Of a stretch of 64,000 nt of DNA, positions 51,613-60,985 are shown piece after piece. Source of the DNA: Kineococcus sp. TRM81007 (GTDB lineage: Bacteria; Actinomycetota; Actinomycetes; Actinomycetales; Kineococcaceae); NCBI RefSeq assembly GCF_022669155.1, contig NZ_JALBVB010000056.1:221998-285997 (forward strand). Reading direction: 5' to 3'. Below the pieces are notes generated by a model. It made no database searches. It was not told the origin of the DNA and saw only the letters and a program-made list of their open reading frames with translations. Position 1 is the stretch's first letter; every line of letters starts with the position of its first letter. The translations under genes were made by a program, and so were the position numbers.

Positions 51613-53196
51613 GTGACGTCCTCGCTGCGCGCGCGCGCAGCGTCCGGTGTGCTGTGGAGCGCGGCCCAGATGTGGCTGGTGCGCGCCACGACCGCCGGCG
51701 CGTTCATCGTCATCAGCCGCCAGCTCCAGCCCGCCGAGTTCGGCCTGGTCGCGCTGGCCATGTCCGTCATCGCCGTCCTGCAACTGCTCGGCGACAGCGG
51801 CATGGCGACCTACCTGATCCGGACCCCCGAGCTCGCCGAGCGGCACCGCAGCACCGCGTTCTGGACGAGCCTCCTGCTCGCCACCCTCCTCGCCGGGGCG
51901 CTCGCCGCGCTCGCCGGGCCGGTGTCCGCGCTGTTCGGCGAACCCGGCCTGGCGCCGGTGCTGCGCTGGCTCAGCCTCGCCCTCGTGCTCACCGGCCTGG
52001 GCAGCGTCCCCAGCGCGCTGCTGCGCCGCGACATGCGGTTCAAGCAGCTGGCCCTGCGCGGCACCGTCGCCACCCTCCTCGGGTCCGTGGTCGCCATCGT
52101 CCTGGCCCTGCTCGGTGCGGGGGTGTGGGCGCTCGTCGCCCAGACCCTGGTGCGCGGTGTCGTCAACGTCGCCATCACCTGGTCGGTGGTGCACTGGTGG
52201 CCGCGGTTCCTGCTGGACCTGCGCGAGGCCCGCGCGATGCTCGCGTTCGGGAGCAAGCTGCTGGGCATCGACCTGCTGCTGCAGGCCCGCACGCGCGGCG
52301 AGGAGTTCGTGATCGCCGGGGTGGCCGGCGCCACGACGCTGGGGTTCTGGTCGCTGGCGAGCCGGCTGGTGAGGATCATCCAGGAGACCGGCAGTTCCGT
52401 CGTGAGCACCGTGGCCACCCCGGCGTTCGCCAAGCTGCAGGACGACCGGCCGAGGTTGTTCCGCGCCTACGAGTCCGCGATGTCCACGGCCGGGCTCGTC
52501 ATGTTCCCCGCCATGCTGTTCCTCGCCGTCACCAGCACCGACCTGGTGCCGCTGCTGCTGGGCGAGCAGTGGGCCGTCACCTCCCGCGTCGCGCAGGTCG
52601 TCTCCCTGGGGGCCGCGCTGGGCGTGTTCAGCCAGTTCGACCGGGCCGTGTTCGTGGCCGTCGGCCGGCTGCGGCCGGAGATCGTCATGGTGAGCGCCAT
52701 CGTCGCCGTCCACCTGACCCTCGTGGTGGTCCTGATCCCGCACGGGCTCCTCTGGGTGGCCGTCGGGCTGCTGGTGCGGATCGCGCTGGTCGTCCCGGTG
52801 CGCCAGGTGGTGCTGCACCGCACCGTCGGGCTGCCGCTGCGCAGCTCCCTGAAGGCCTGGCGCGTGTTCCTCGCCGCGGTGGTGATGGCCCTGCTCGTGC
52901 AGGTCTCCTCCGTCCTGCTGGACGACGCCGCGGCGTGGTTGCGCGTGGTCGTCGCCGTCGCGGTCGCCGCCGTCACCTACCCGGTGGCGCTGTGGCTGGT
53001 GGCGCGCCCGGTCGTGCGCGCCGTCCTCGCGGACCTGCGCGGCCTGCGCCGCCGCCGGCGGCCGGCCGGCCCGCCGGCCCAGGCGCCGGCTGAGGACGCC
53101 GTCGCCGTCGGTGCCGCACCCGGCGCCGCCGTCACCCCGGACGTCCTCCCCACCGTCACCCCCACCCCAGGAGCTGACACCCGCCGTGAGCGCTGA
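51613..53196 (+). CDS. Wzx-type lipopolysaccharide/exopolysaccharide flippase
   Basis: Polytopic protein of 527 aa (about 12-14 helices) of the MOP/polysaccharide-transporter superfamily that flips lipid-linked repeat units. It shows the characteristic N-terminus SLRARAASGVLWSAAQMWLVR, then LQPAEFGLVALAMSVIAVLQ with GDSGMATYLI, and ALLRRDMRFKQLALR further on. The C-terminal 50 residues are a Pro/Ala/Arg tail. GTG at 51613 gives the usual MTSSLR-like start; GTG at 51562, with GGAG nearby, would add 17 residues. The end overlaps the following glycosyltransferase by 11 bp. Confidence 0.9.
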   Translation: MTSSLRARAASGVLWSAAQMWLVRATTAGAFIVISRQLQPAEFGLVALAMSVIAVLQLLGDSGMATYLIRTPELAERHRSTAFWTSLLLATLLAGALAALAGPVSALFGEPGLAPVLRWLSLALVLTGLGSVPSALLRRDMRFKQLALRGTVATLLGSVVAIVLALLGAGVWALVAQTLVRGVVNVAITWSVVHWWPRFLLDLREARAMLAFGSKLLGIDLLLQARTRGEEFVIAGVAGATTLGFWSLASRLVRIIQETGSSVVSTVATPAFAKLQDDRPRLFRAYESAMSTAGLVMFPAMLFLAVTSTDLVPLLLGEQWAVTSRVAQVVSLGAALGVFSQFDRAVFVAVGRLRPEIVMVSAIVAVHLTLVVVLIPHGLLWVAVGLLVRIALVVPVRQVVLHRTVGLPLRSSLKAWRVFLAAVVMALLVQVSSVLLDDAAAWLRVVVAVAVAAVTYPVALWLVARPVVRAVLADLRGLRRRRRPAGPPAQAPAEDAVAVGAAPGAAVTPDVLPTVTPTPGADTRRER

Positions 53197-54103
53197 GCCC
53201 ACCACCGCCCCCTCGCCCGCCGACGGCCCGGCCGGCCGGGCCGTCGACGTGTCCGTCGTCGTGCCCTGCCTGAACGTGGTCGGCGTGGTCGAGGAGCAGC
53301 TCGCCGCCCTCGCCGCGCAGGACTACGACGGCACCTTCGAGGTGGTCCTCGCCGACAACGGCAGCACCGACGGCCTGGCCGACCACGTGCCCGGGTGGGC
53401 CCAGCGGTACGGGCTGGACCTGCGGCACGTCGACGCCTCCGCCGTGCGCGGCGTCAGCCACGCCCGCAACGCCGGGCTGCGCGCCGCGCGCGCCGACCTC
53501 GTCGCCGTCTGCGACGCCGACGACGTGGTGGTCCCCGGCTGGTTGCGCGCCCTCACCGACGCCGCCCGCGACGCCGACCTCGTGGCCGGCACCATGGACG
53601 TGGTCACGCCCAACGACGCGGTGCGCCGCGAGTGGCGCCCGGGGCCCACCCCGGGACAGCTGCAGACCCGCTTCGGGTTCCTGCCGTTCGCGATGGGCTG
53701 CAACGTGGCCGTGCGCCGCGACGTGGCCCTGGCGGTCGGCGGCTGGGACGAGTCGTACGTCGCCGGTGGTGACGACGTCGACTTCAGCTGGCGCGTGCAG
53801 CTGGCCGGGCACCGCATCGCCCTGGCCGAGGACGCCGTCGTCCGCTACCGCTACCGCACGGACCTGAGGGGCACGGCGCGGCAGTTCCGCGACTACGCCC
53901 GCAACGAGGCGCGGCTGCTGGCGCAGTACCGCGAGCACGGCGCCGTCGCGCCCGACGGGGTCTCCCGCGCGGACCTGAAGTGGCTGCTGCGGCACTGCTA
54001 CCACGTCCTGCAGGGGCCGGGCCGCCGCGGCCGCTGGGTGTGCCGGGCGGCGCGCCTGCACGGCCGGGAGCAGGGCCGGCGCCGCTACCTGCGCGGGGCC
54101 TGA
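53186..54103 (+). CDS. Glycosyltransferase family 2
   Basis: GT-A enzyme of 305 aa. VSVVVPCLNVVGVVEEQLAA opens the fold, VVLADNGSTDG binds nucleotide, VAVCDADDVV carries the DxD metal motif, and GGWDESYVAGGDDVDFSWR is the acceptor-site motif. No membrane helix is evident. The GTG start inside the end of the flippase gene has an AGGAG ribosome site about 11 bases upstream. The linkage is not predictable. It converges with the next glycosyltransferase across only 11 bp. Confidence 0.92.
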   Translation: MSAEPTTAPSPADGPAGRAVDVSVVVPCLNVVGVVEEQLAALAAQDYDGTFEVVLADNGSTDGLADHVPGWAQRYGLDLRHVDASAVRGVSHARNAGLRAARADLVAVCDADDVVVPGWLRALTDAARDADLVAGTMDVVTPNDAVRREWRPGPTPGQLQTRFGFLPFAMGCNVAVRRDVALAVGGWDESYVAGGDDVDFSWRVQLAGHRIALAEDAVVRYRYRTDLRGTARQFRDYARNEARLLAQYREHGAVAPDGVSRADLKWLLRHCYHVLQGPGRRGRWVCRAARLHGREQGRRRYLRGA

Positions 54104-54114
54104 ACGGCCGCCGC

Positions 54115-54984
54115 TCAGCGGTGCTTCAGCGCCGCGGCCGCCCGTCCGTAGCGCATGTAGAAGGCCCCCACGACGTACGCCGCCCGGCTGCGCGCACCGC
54201 TCAGCTCGGGTGCGCGCACCGCGCGGGCCAGCGCGCCGACCGGAGGGGCGAACGCCTTCGCCGTCAGCGCCCCCGGGGGCTGCTCGCCGTCGCGCACGCG
54301 CCGCTGCCGGCCCTCCTGCACGCGGCACAGCTTCTTCCACGCCTCGGCGTAGGACTCGCGCGCGGGGTGGCGGACGACGGCGTCGGGCACGTACGTCAGC
54401 GGGTACCCGGCGGCCACGGCGCGGGCGCACCACTGCGCGTCCCCGCCGGAGAGCAGGCCGTCGTCGAAGGGGCCCACCGCGTCGAACACCTCGCGCGGCA
54501 CGACGAGGTTCGCGGTGACGGCGAAACCCCGCGGCACGGTGCGGTCCTGCCGGAACGCGTTGACCACCTCGAACGCCTCGACCGGGTGCGGGCGGCGCGC
54601 GTCGCGCGGGTACACCCGCACCCGGCCGGCGACGACGCGCGCGCCGGCGTCCAGGGCCCGCACCGCCGCCGAGACCCACGAGGGGTCCGGCAGGGTGTCG
54701 GAGTCGGTGAACGCCAGCACGTCCCCGCTCGCGCGCGCGACGGCGGCGTTGCGGGCCGCGTAGGAACCCGGGCGCGGCTCGCTGAGGAACTCGATGCGCG
54801 GGTCCAGCCCGGCGAGGTCGGTGCGCGGGTGCCGCGAGCCGTTGTCGGCCACGAGGATCCGCAGCTTCCCGGCCGGGTGGTCCTGCGCCAGCAGGGCGCG
54901 CACGCACGCCTCCAGGCGCGGGTCGTCCTTCACGGGGACGACGACGTCGACGGTGGGCGCGCTGGTCGGGGCGGCGCTCGGCAT
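54115..54984 (-). CDS. Glycosyltransferase family 2, paralogue of the divergent neighbour
   Basis: GT-A enzyme of 289 aa. VDVVVPVKDDPRLEACVRAL begins the fold, LSEPRPGSYAARNAAVA and AFTDSDTLPDPSW (DxD) follow, and GGDAQWCARAVAAGYPL is the acceptor motif. It shares the unusual PGSYxARN and RFAVTANL-like segments with the gene at 55088. The two are evidently paralogues pointing away from each other across a 103-bp gap, which suggests an inverted duplication. The ATG at 54984 has AAGGA about 11 bases upstream. Confidence 0.92.
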   Translation of the reverse strand: MPSAAPTSAPTVDVVVPVKDDPRLEACVRALLAQDHPAGKLRILVADNGSRHPRTDLAGLDPRIEFLSEPRPGSYAARNAAVARASGDVLAFTDSDTLPDPSWVSAAVRALDAGARVVAGRVRVYPRDARRPHPVEAFEVVNAFRQDRTVPRGFAVTANLVVPREVFDAVGPFDDGLLSGGDAQWCARAVAAGYPLTYVPDAVVRHPARESYAEAWKKLCRVQEGRQRRVRDGEQPPGALTAKAFAPPVGALARAVRAPELSGARSRAAYVVGAFYMRYGRAAAALKHR

Positions 54985-55087
54985 GGGGACGGGCGTCCTT
55001 CCGGGGGCGGGCGGCCTGGGGTGGCGGGCGCATCGTCGCACACCTGGCGTTGCGTCCCGGCGACCACGCGTAGCAGGATGCCGCTGC

Positions 55088-56026
55088 GTGAGCGCCCCCA
55101 GCGAGACCGCCGAGCCGGAGGCCGCGGCGCCTTCCCCGCCGCCCACCGCCAGCGTCGTGGTACCCGTGCACGACGGCGTGGACGACCTGCGCCGGTGCCT
55201 GACCGCCCTGCTGCACCAGGACTACCCCGCCGGCAGGTTCCGGGTGGTCGTCGTGGACAACGCCTCCCGCGAGGACGTCTCGGCGGCCCTGCCCGACGAC
55301 GAGCGGTTCGTCCTGCTGTCCGAGCCGGTGCCGGGTTCCTACCGCGCCCGCAACCGTGCGCTGACCGAGGCCGACGGCGAGGTGGTGGCCTTCACCGACG
55401 CCGACTGCACGCCGGAACCGGACTGGCTGCGCCGCGGCGTGGAGGCGCTGCGGCGCACGGGGGACCACCTGGCCATGGTGGGCGGCGCGGTCGAGCTGAC
55501 GTTCCCGGCGGGCCGCCCGCGCACCGCGTGGGAGCTGTACGAGGCGGCGCACGCGTTCCCGCAGAGCGAGTACCTGGCGAAGCAGCGCTTCGCCGTCACC
55601 GCGAACCTGTTCACCTGGCGCTCCGCGCTGGAGGAGATCGGCCCGTTCGACGCCTCGCTGGCCTCGCGCGGGGACGCCGAGTGGGGCCAGCGCCTCGCCG
55701 CCCGCGGTGGGGCGCAGGGGTACGCCCCGGACGCGGTCGTGCACCACCCGGCCCGCTCCACGTGGTCGTCGATGTGCACCAAGACGCTGCGGGTGGCGCG
55801 CGGGCGCCGCGACGTCGACCTGGCCCGGGGACGCGGCCGGCGGCACTTCCTCGGGGTCGCCGCGGCCCACGTGCGGCTCGGCGTGGTGGGCGTGGTCCGG
55901 CCCGCCGCACCGGCGCACCTGCGCACCACGCGCTCGGCCACGGCCCGGTACGTGGCCGCCTACTCCACCGCCAGGGTGCTGTACGTCGCGGTGAACCTCG
56001 CCACCGGCGTGCGGCCGGGTCTTTGA
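55088..56026 (+). CDS. Glycosyltransferase family 2, paralogue of the divergent neighbour
   Basis: GT-A enzyme of 312 aa. SVVVPVHDGVDDLRRCLTAL and VVVDNASRED open the fold, SEPVPGSYRARNRAL and AFTDADCTPEPDW carry the DxD region, RFAVTANLFTWR follows, and SRGDAEWGQRLAARGG is the acceptor motif. Compared with its paralogue at 54115 the C-terminus is longer and ends in hydrophobic/basic stretches (YVAAYSTARVLYVAVNLATG) that may sit on the membrane. The GTG follows AGGA by nine bases. The next glycosyltransferase starts 23 bp after the stop. Confidence 0.92.
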   Translation: MSAPSETAEPEAAAPSPPPTASVVVPVHDGVDDLRRCLTALLHQDYPAGRFRVVVVDNASREDVSAALPDDERFVLLSEPVPGSYRARNRALTEADGEVVAFTDADCTPEPDWLRRGVEALRRTGDHLAMVGGAVELTFPAGRPRTAWELYEAAHAFPQSEYLAKQRFAVTANLFTWRSALEEIGPFDASLASRGDAEWGQRLAARGGAQGYAPDAVVHHPARSTWSSMCTKTLRVARGRRDVDLARGRGRRHFLGVAAAHVRLGVVGVVRPAAPAHLRTTRSATARYVAAYSTARVLYVAVNLATGVRPGL

Positions 56027-56049
56027 CACCGGCTGCGCGGGACGATCAG

Positions 56050-57222
56050 ATGACCGGCGTGACGGACGTCCTGTTCTACGGCAGCAGTCCCTGGGACGAG
56101 ACCTGGCTCACCGAGCACTACCTGTCGGAGGCGCTGTCGCAGCGGGTCCGGGTCCTGTTCGTGGACCCGGCCTTCAGCGTCCTCACCCCGCTGCGCCGCC
56201 ACGGCGCCGTGGCGGGGACCCGCCGGGTCGCCGGGCTGCTCGCCCGCCCCAGGCGCCGCGAGGGCGACGTCCACGTCCTGCGCACGACGGCGCTGCCTCC
56301 CAAGGAGAACCCGTGGGCGCGCGCGGCGTCCGCGCCGTGGCGGCGCGCGCAGGTGCAGCGGGCGGTGCGAGCGGCGGGGCTGGACGTCGGCCTCGTGGTG
56401 ACGGCCGCCGCGTTCGACGACAGCACCTGGATCCCCGACGGCGCCGTCTCCGTCTCGATCGTCAAGGACTGGCTCGAGGCCGGCGCCCACCTGACGGGGC
56501 TGCCGGCCGAGGTGGTGCGCGAGCGGCAGCAGCGCACCTGGCGCACGGCGGACCTCGTCTGCGCCATCTCCACGCGGTTGCAGGACCGGCTGCGCGAGGA
56601 GGGCGTGGAGTCCGAGCTGCTGCGGCACGGTGCGCTGCCCGCCCGCACGGCCCCGGTCTCCGGCCAGCCGGTGCCGGCGGCGCTGAGCGCGCTGCCGCGG
56701 CCGCTCATCGGTGCGGTCGGCCGCATCGACGCCCGCTGGGACCACGCAGCGCTGGCGGCGGTGGCCGAGGAGAACCCCGGTGGTTCCGTCCTGCTCATCG
56801 GCCCGGTCAGCCCGCGCGCCGACCGCGGCGCGCTCGAGCGGTTGCGGCGGCTGCCGAACGTCCACCTGCTGCCCGCGGTGCCGAACGTGCAGCTGCCCGC
56901 CTGGGTCGAGGCCCTGGACTGCGCCACGGTGCCCTACGTCGACGACCCGTGGCAGCGCTACGCCTCCCCGCTGAAGATCTGGGACTACCTGCGCGCGGGG
57001 ACGCCGACCGCGGCGACGGGCTGCCCGGCGCTGGGGGAGTTCCCCGACGGGCTCGTCCACTTCGCCCTGCCGTCGCGCGAACTGCCGCGGCTGGTGCGCG
57101 AGGCGCTCGCCGAGCCCGCGGAGAACCGCCGGCTCCGCACGGGGTTCGCCGCCGCGAACACGTGGGACGACCGCGCCGGGCGGTTGCTGGAGCTCGCCGC
57201 GTCGCGCCGCCCGCTCAGCTGA
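56050..57222 (+). CDS. GT-B glycosyltransferase (family 1/4-like)
   Basis: Two-domain glycosyltransferase of 390 aa. The N-terminal domain begins TDVLFYGSSPWDETWLTEHY. The C-terminal donor domain shows LIGAVGRIDARWDHAAL, GSVLLIGPVSPRADRGAL, and YASPLKIWDYLRAGTPTAATG, like the TuaH-type enzymes of cell-surface polymers. The usual E-x7-E pair is not obvious. The ATG is 23 bp after the previous gene, probably cotranscribed. Its last 8 bp overlap the end of the leftward GT4 gene. Confidence 0.85.
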   Translation: MTGVTDVLFYGSSPWDETWLTEHYLSEALSQRVRVLFVDPAFSVLTPLRRHGAVAGTRRVAGLLARPRRREGDVHVLRTTALPPKENPWARAASAPWRRAQVQRAVRAAGLDVGLVVTAAAFDDSTWIPDGAVSVSIVKDWLEAGAHLTGLPAEVVRERQQRTWRTADLVCAISTRLQDRLREEGVESELLRHGALPARTAPVSGQPVPAALSALPRPLIGAVGRIDARWDHAALAAVAEENPGGSVLLIGPVSPRADRGALERLRRLPNVHLLPAVPNVQLPAWVEALDCATVPYVDDPWQRYASPLKIWDYLRAGTPTAATGCPALGEFPDGLVHFALPSRELPRLVREALAEPAENRRLRTGFAAANTWDDRAGRLLELAASRRPLS

Positions 57223-58426
57223 GGGCGGCGGCGCCGGGGCGGCGGGGCAGGAACTCCGGCAGCTCGGCGGCGCCCACGTCCACGCCGAGCCCCCGCACGA
57301 GGCGGCCCGCCAGCGCCGGCCACGTGAACAGCGGCGACCTCGACGCTGCGCGGGCCCCGGTCTCCGCCGCCGTCGCGGGGTCGCTGAACCTGCGCATGGC
57401 CTCCAGCACCGCACCGGTGTCGGTCGGGTCCACCACGACACCCCCGTCGCCGATGAAGTCCGCCGAGCCGCCGTTCGTGCCGCCGATGCTGGGCAGGCCG
57501 GCGGCGGCGGCCTCGGTGAACACCACGCCCGCGGGTTCGTACAGCGAGGGCATGACGAAGCACGTGGCGGCGTCGAAGAGCCCCTGCAGGCGTGCGCGCC
57601 CCTGCGGGGTGCCGCGCGGGATCCGCCCGTGCGTGCGGACCCCGGGCGCGGAGATCTCCGGGTGCCCGCCCACGACGTCGAGGGTCGCGCCGGGGTGCTC
57701 GGCGCGCAGCCGGGAGAACGCCTCCAGCACGCGGGGACCGTTCTTGCGGGTGAAGTCCAGGCCCACGAACAGGAACCTCGGGACGGAGAAGTCCCGTTCG
57801 GGGCTGCGGGGCACCTCGTGCGTGCCGGCCCCCACGACGCGGACGCGCGCGGCGGGCACGCCGTAGTCGGACTCGGCGGAGTCGGCCGCCCAGCTGCTCG
57901 TCATGCAGCACGTCGTGGCGGAGACGTACGCCTCGGCCTGCACGCGCAGCCGCGCCTCGACGTCCCGGCGGCGCATCGCGTCCCAGTTGGCGTACGGGTA
58001 GCGCAGGGCCTGCGCGACGGTCATGTCGTCGTAGACCACGCGCGGCAGCCCGGTGCGCACGAGGTACCCGGCGCCCAGCTGGACGACGCCGTCGAGGCCG
58101 CGCAGCGCGTCCAGGCGCCGCTGGCCGGTCCGGCTGCGCAGCGCGGCCAGGTGCGCGCCGACGAGCGCTGCGCTGTAGCCGCGCCGCAGGCGTTCGCGCG
58201 GCGGCAGGCCGCCACCGCCGCGGCGGTGCAGGGGGCTCATGGCCAGGGCGAGGGCACGTTCCAGCCGGGGGTCGGGCCGCACGTCGACCGGTACGACCTC
58301 GACGCCCCAGTGCTTCAGGCCCTGCAGGACCCCGTAGGGGGTGCCGGAGCGGACGGTGGGGTCGGTGGCGTCCCCGGGGAACAGCACCGCCAGGCGCAGA
58401 CGGAGGGAAGTGCGGTCGTCCGGCAT
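57215..58426 (-). CDS. Glycosyltransferase family 4
   Basis: GT-B enzyme of 403 aa. The N-terminal domain starts LRLRLAVLFPGDATDPTVRSG. The donor domain contains FLFVGLDFTRKNGPRVLEAF, MPSLYEPAGVVFTEAAAAGL (the E-x7-E region) and GGTNGGSADFIGDGGVVVDP, standard for GT4. The ATG at 58426 lies six bases after TACCCT (minus strand) with no ribosome site, consistent with a leaderless message. An upstream ATG at 58444 would overlap that box. It is convergent with and overlaps the preceding gene by 8 bp. Confidence 0.92.
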   Translation of the reverse strand: MPDDRTSLRLRLAVLFPGDATDPTVRSGTPYGVLQGLKHWGVEVVPVDVRPDPRLERALALAMSPLHRRGGGGLPPRERLRRGYSAALVGAHLAALRSRTGQRRLDALRGLDGVVQLGAGYLVRTGLPRVVYDDMTVAQALRYPYANWDAMRRRDVEARLRVQAEAYVSATTCCMTSSWAADSAESDYGVPAARVRVVGAGTHEVPRSPERDFSVPRFLFVGLDFTRKNGPRVLEAFSRLRAEHPGATLDVVGGHPEISAPGVRTHGRIPRGTPQGRARLQGLFDAATCFVMPSLYEPAGVVFTEAAAAGLPSIGGTNGGSADFIGDGGVVVDPTDTGAVLEAMRRFSDPATAAETGARAASRSPLFTWPALAGRLVRGLGVDVGAAELPEFLPRRPGAAALS

Positions 58427-58471
58427 GGCGTCAGGGTAGGCCATCGATCACGCAGGGTCGCCGATCCGGCG

Positions 58472-59107
58472 TCAGGAGGCGTCGCGGGCGGTCCTGCGCA
58501 GCGCGGAGCGGAACTCGTCCACCACGGCCAGTTCCGGCAGCGCCCCCGCCTCGCGCGCCTGCGCCAGCGTCGGCGCCTGCTCGTCCTTGCCGGACAGCGT
58601 GAACTCCAGCTCCCGCCCGTCGCGACCGGTGCGCGGCCACTCGATGCCCAGGTCGGCGTCCAGCGGGTGCACGCCGTGCTCGCGCTCGGGGGCGTACCCG
58701 GTCGAGCACAGGTAGACGACGGTGGAGCCGTCGGCCAGGGACAGGAACGCGTGCCCCAGCCCCTCCGACAGGTACACGGCGCGGCGGTCGACGTCGTCGA
58801 GGAGCACGGAGTCCCAGCGGCCGAACGTGGGCGAGCCGACCCGCAGGTCCACCACGACGTCCAGGACGGCGCCGGCGGCGCAGAACACGTACTTCGCCTG
58901 CCCCGGCGGCACGTCGGCGTAGTGCACCCCGCGCAGCACGCCGGCCGCCGAGACCGAGCAGTTCGCCTGCGCCAGCGCCAGGCCGTGCCCGGCGGCACCG
59001 GTGAACTCCGCCTCCTTGAACCACTCCAGGAACGTCCCGCGGTCGTCGCCGAACTGCCGGGGGGTGAACTCCCAGGCTCCGGGCACGCTCAACTCGCGCG
59101 TCTGCAC
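58472..59107 (-). CDS. rmlC: dTDP-4-dehydrorhamnose 3,5-epimerase
   Basis: Third enzyme of dTDP-L-rhamnose synthesis, 211 aa with the cupin fold. GTFLEWFKEAEF, GVLRGVHYADVPPGQAKYVF (catalytic His about 62, Lys about 72) and AVYLSEGLGHAFLSL (active-site Tyr region) are all as expected. The C-terminus is slightly longer than typical. The GTG start has GAGAGGAA about eight bases upstream. It diverges from rmlD across 150 bp that contain a 6-8-6 inverted repeat; TAGGGT (59160-59165, minus) may be its -10 box. Confidence 0.94.
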   Translation of the reverse strand: MQTRELSVPGAWEFTPRQFGDDRGTFLEWFKEAEFTGAAGHGLALAQANCSVSAAGVLRGVHYADVPPGQAKYVFCAAGAVLDVVVDLRVGSPTFGRWDSVLLDDVDRRAVYLSEGLGHAFLSLADGSTVVYLCSTGYAPEREHGVHPLDADLGIEWPRTGRDGRELEFTLSGKDEQAPTLAQAREAGALPELAVVDEFRSALRRTARDAS

Positions 59108-59195
59108 GGTGCTGTTCCTCTCCGCCGGCCACGGCCCCGGGCGGGGCCCTCCGGCCGCGACCCTACCGAGGGCGACCGGCGGCGGTGCGGGCTGT

Positions 59196-59215
59196 CGGTG
59201 AGGAACCGGTCACCG
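59196..59215. promoter_or_regulatory. Inverted repeat in the rmlC/rmlD divergent promoter
   Basis: CGGTGA (59196-59201) and TCACCG (59210-59215) flank eight bases. The repeat directly precedes TAGGCT (59216-59221), a likely rmlD -10 box, and lies 30 bp from TAGGGT (59160-59165, minus), a likely rmlC -10 box. A single regulator could control both. Confidence 0.4.
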
Positions 59216-59257
59216 TAGGCTGCGGCGCGTCGTGCCGGAGGAGGACGAGGGGGACGT

Positions 59258-60103
59258 GTGCGCTGGGTCGTGACCGGGGCCACCGGGATGCTGGGGACGG
59301 ACGTCGTGGCGGCGCTGCGCGAGCGCGGGGAGGACGTCGCACCCCTCGGGCGCGCGGACCTGGACGTCACCGACCTCGCCGCCTGCCGGCGCGCGGCGGC
59401 CGGTGCGGACGTCGTCGTGAACTGCGCCGCGCACACCGCGGTGGACGCCGCGGAGACGGAGGAGGCCGCGGCGTTCGCCGTGAACGCCGTCGGCGCGCGC
59501 AACCTCGCCCTCGCCGCCGCGGGCGCCGGGGCACGACTGGTGCACGTGTCCACCGACTACGTGTTCGACGGCGATGCCACCGAGCCGTACGCGCCGGACG
59601 CCCCGCAGGCGCCGCGCAGCGCCTACGGGCGCACCAAGGCCGCGGGGGAGTGGGCGGTCGCGGCCAGCGGTACCGACGCGCTCGTGCTGCGCACCGCGTG
59701 GCTGTACGGCGAGCACGGCGCCTGCTTCCCGAAGACGATGGCCCGTGTCGGCGCCGAGCGCGGCGCGCTGTCCGTCGTCGACGACCAGGTCGGCCAGCCC
59801 ACCTGGACGCGGGACGTGGCGCGCCTCGCGCTGGACCTCGTGGCCGCCGGCGCCCCGGCGGGCGCCTACCACGCGGTCTCCGCGGGCCGCTGCTCCTGGT
59901 TCGGGTTCGCCGCCGCCGTGCTGGCCTCGGCCGGGCTGGAGCGGGTGTCGCTGGAACCCGTCACCAGCGCGGAGTTCGTGCGGCCCGCGCCGCGGCCGGC
60001 GTTCTCCGTGCTGGACACCTCGAACCTGGCTGCGGTGGGCGTGCAGCCCGTCGGTGACTGGCGCGAGCGGTGGGAGGTGGCCGCCGCCGCGGTCCTGGGC
60101 TGA
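59258..60103 (+). CDS. rmlD: dTDP-4-dehydrorhamnose reductase
   Basis: Last enzyme of dTDP-L-rhamnose synthesis, 281 aa, short-chain dehydrogenase fold. NAD(P)-binding TGATGMLGTDV is at the N-terminus, NCAAHTAVDAAETEEA and LVHVSTDYVFDG follow, and the catalytic Y-x3-K is YGRTK (Tyr123, Lys127). LRTAWLYGEHG and DDQVGQPTWTRDVA also match RmlD. The GTG start follows a GAGGAGGACGAGGGG purine-rich site. It converges with rmlA, their stop codons only 9 bp apart. Confidence 0.95.
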   Translation: MRWVVTGATGMLGTDVVAALRERGEDVAPLGRADLDVTDLAACRRAAAGADVVVNCAAHTAVDAAETEEAAAFAVNAVGARNLALAAAGAGARLVHVSTDYVFDGDATEPYAPDAPQAPRSAYGRTKAAGEWAVAASGTDALVLRTAWLYGEHGACFPKTMARVGAERGALSVVDDQVGQPTWTRDVARLALDLVAAGAPAGAYHAVSAGRCSWFGFAAAVLASAGLERVSLEPVTSAEFVRPAPRPAFSVLDTSNLAAVGVQPVGDWRERWEVAAAAVLG

Positions 60104-60112
60104 ACGGAGCCC

Positions 60113-60985
60113 TCAGCGGACCCCGCGCGCGAGCAGCTCCAGCAGGTAGGCCCCGTAGCCGCTCTTGGCGAGGCGCTCCCCGCGCTCGCGCAGGGCGCCG
60201 TCGTCCAGCCACCCGTTGCGCCAGGCGATCTCCTCCGGGCAGCCGATCTTCAGCCCCTGCCGCGCCTCCAGGGTGCTGACGTAGTTCCCGGCGGCGAGCA
60301 TCTGGTCGAACGTGCCGGTGTCCAGCCACGCCGTGCCGCGCGGCAGCACCTCCACCCGCAGCGCGCCGCGCTGGAGGTAGGTGCGGTTCACGTCGGTGAT
60401 CTCCAGCTCCCCGCGCGCCGAGGGGCGCAGCTGCTTGGCGATGCCCACGACGTCGTTGTCGTAGAAGTACAGGCCGGGCACGGCGTAGTTGCTGGCCGGG
60501 TTCGACGGCTTCTCCTCCAGCGACAGGGCGTTGCCCTCGGCGTCGAAGGACACCACGCCGTAGGCGCCGGGATCGCTGACCCAGTACGCGAAGACGGCCC
60601 CGCCGGTCAGGCCGTCGAACCTCCGCAGCTGGGTGCCCAGACCGGGACCGTAGAAGATGTTGTCCCCCAGCACGAGCGCGACGGACTCGCCGCCGATGAA
60701 CTCCTCGCCGATGACGAACGCCTGCGCCAGGCCGTCGGGGGAGGGCTGCACCGCCCAGCTGATCGAGATGCCGAACTGCGAACCGTCGCCGAGCAACCGC
60801 CGGAAACCGTCGGCGTCGTGCGGGGTGGTGATGACCAGGACCTCGCGGACGCCGGCCAGCATGAGCGTGGACAGCGGGTAGTAGACCATCGGCTTGTCGT
60901 AGACGGGCACGAGCTGCTTGCTGATCCCCTGCGTGATGGGGTGCAGCCGGGTGCCGGATCCACCGGCGAGGATGATTCCGCGCAT
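60113..60985 (-). CDS. rmlA: Glucose-1-phosphate thymidylyltransferase
   Basis: First enzyme of dTDP-L-rhamnose synthesis, 290 aa, normal length. [20 protein letters not shown] (residues 6-25) is the nucleotide/pyrophosphate site, [15 protein letters not shown] follows, then [24 protein letters not shown] and [12 protein letters not shown]. The ATG start is eight bases after CATACT on the minus strand with no ribosome site, so a leaderless message is likely. It shares its promoter region with the divergent rmlB. Confidence 0.96.
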   Translation of the reverse strand: MRGIILAGGSGTRLHPITQGISKQLVPVYDKPMVYYPLSTLMLAGVREVLVITTPHDADGFRRLLGDGSQFGISISWAVQPSPDGLAQAFVIGEEFIGGESVALVLGDNIFYGPGLGTQLRRFDGLTGGAVFAYWVSDPGAYGVVSFDAEGNALSLEEKPSNPASNYAVPGLYFYDNDVVGIAKQLRPSARGELEITDVNRTYLQRGALRVEVLPRGTAWLDTGTFDQMLAAGNYVSTLEARQGLKIGCPEEIAWRNGWLDDGALRERGERLAKSGYGAYLLELLARGVR

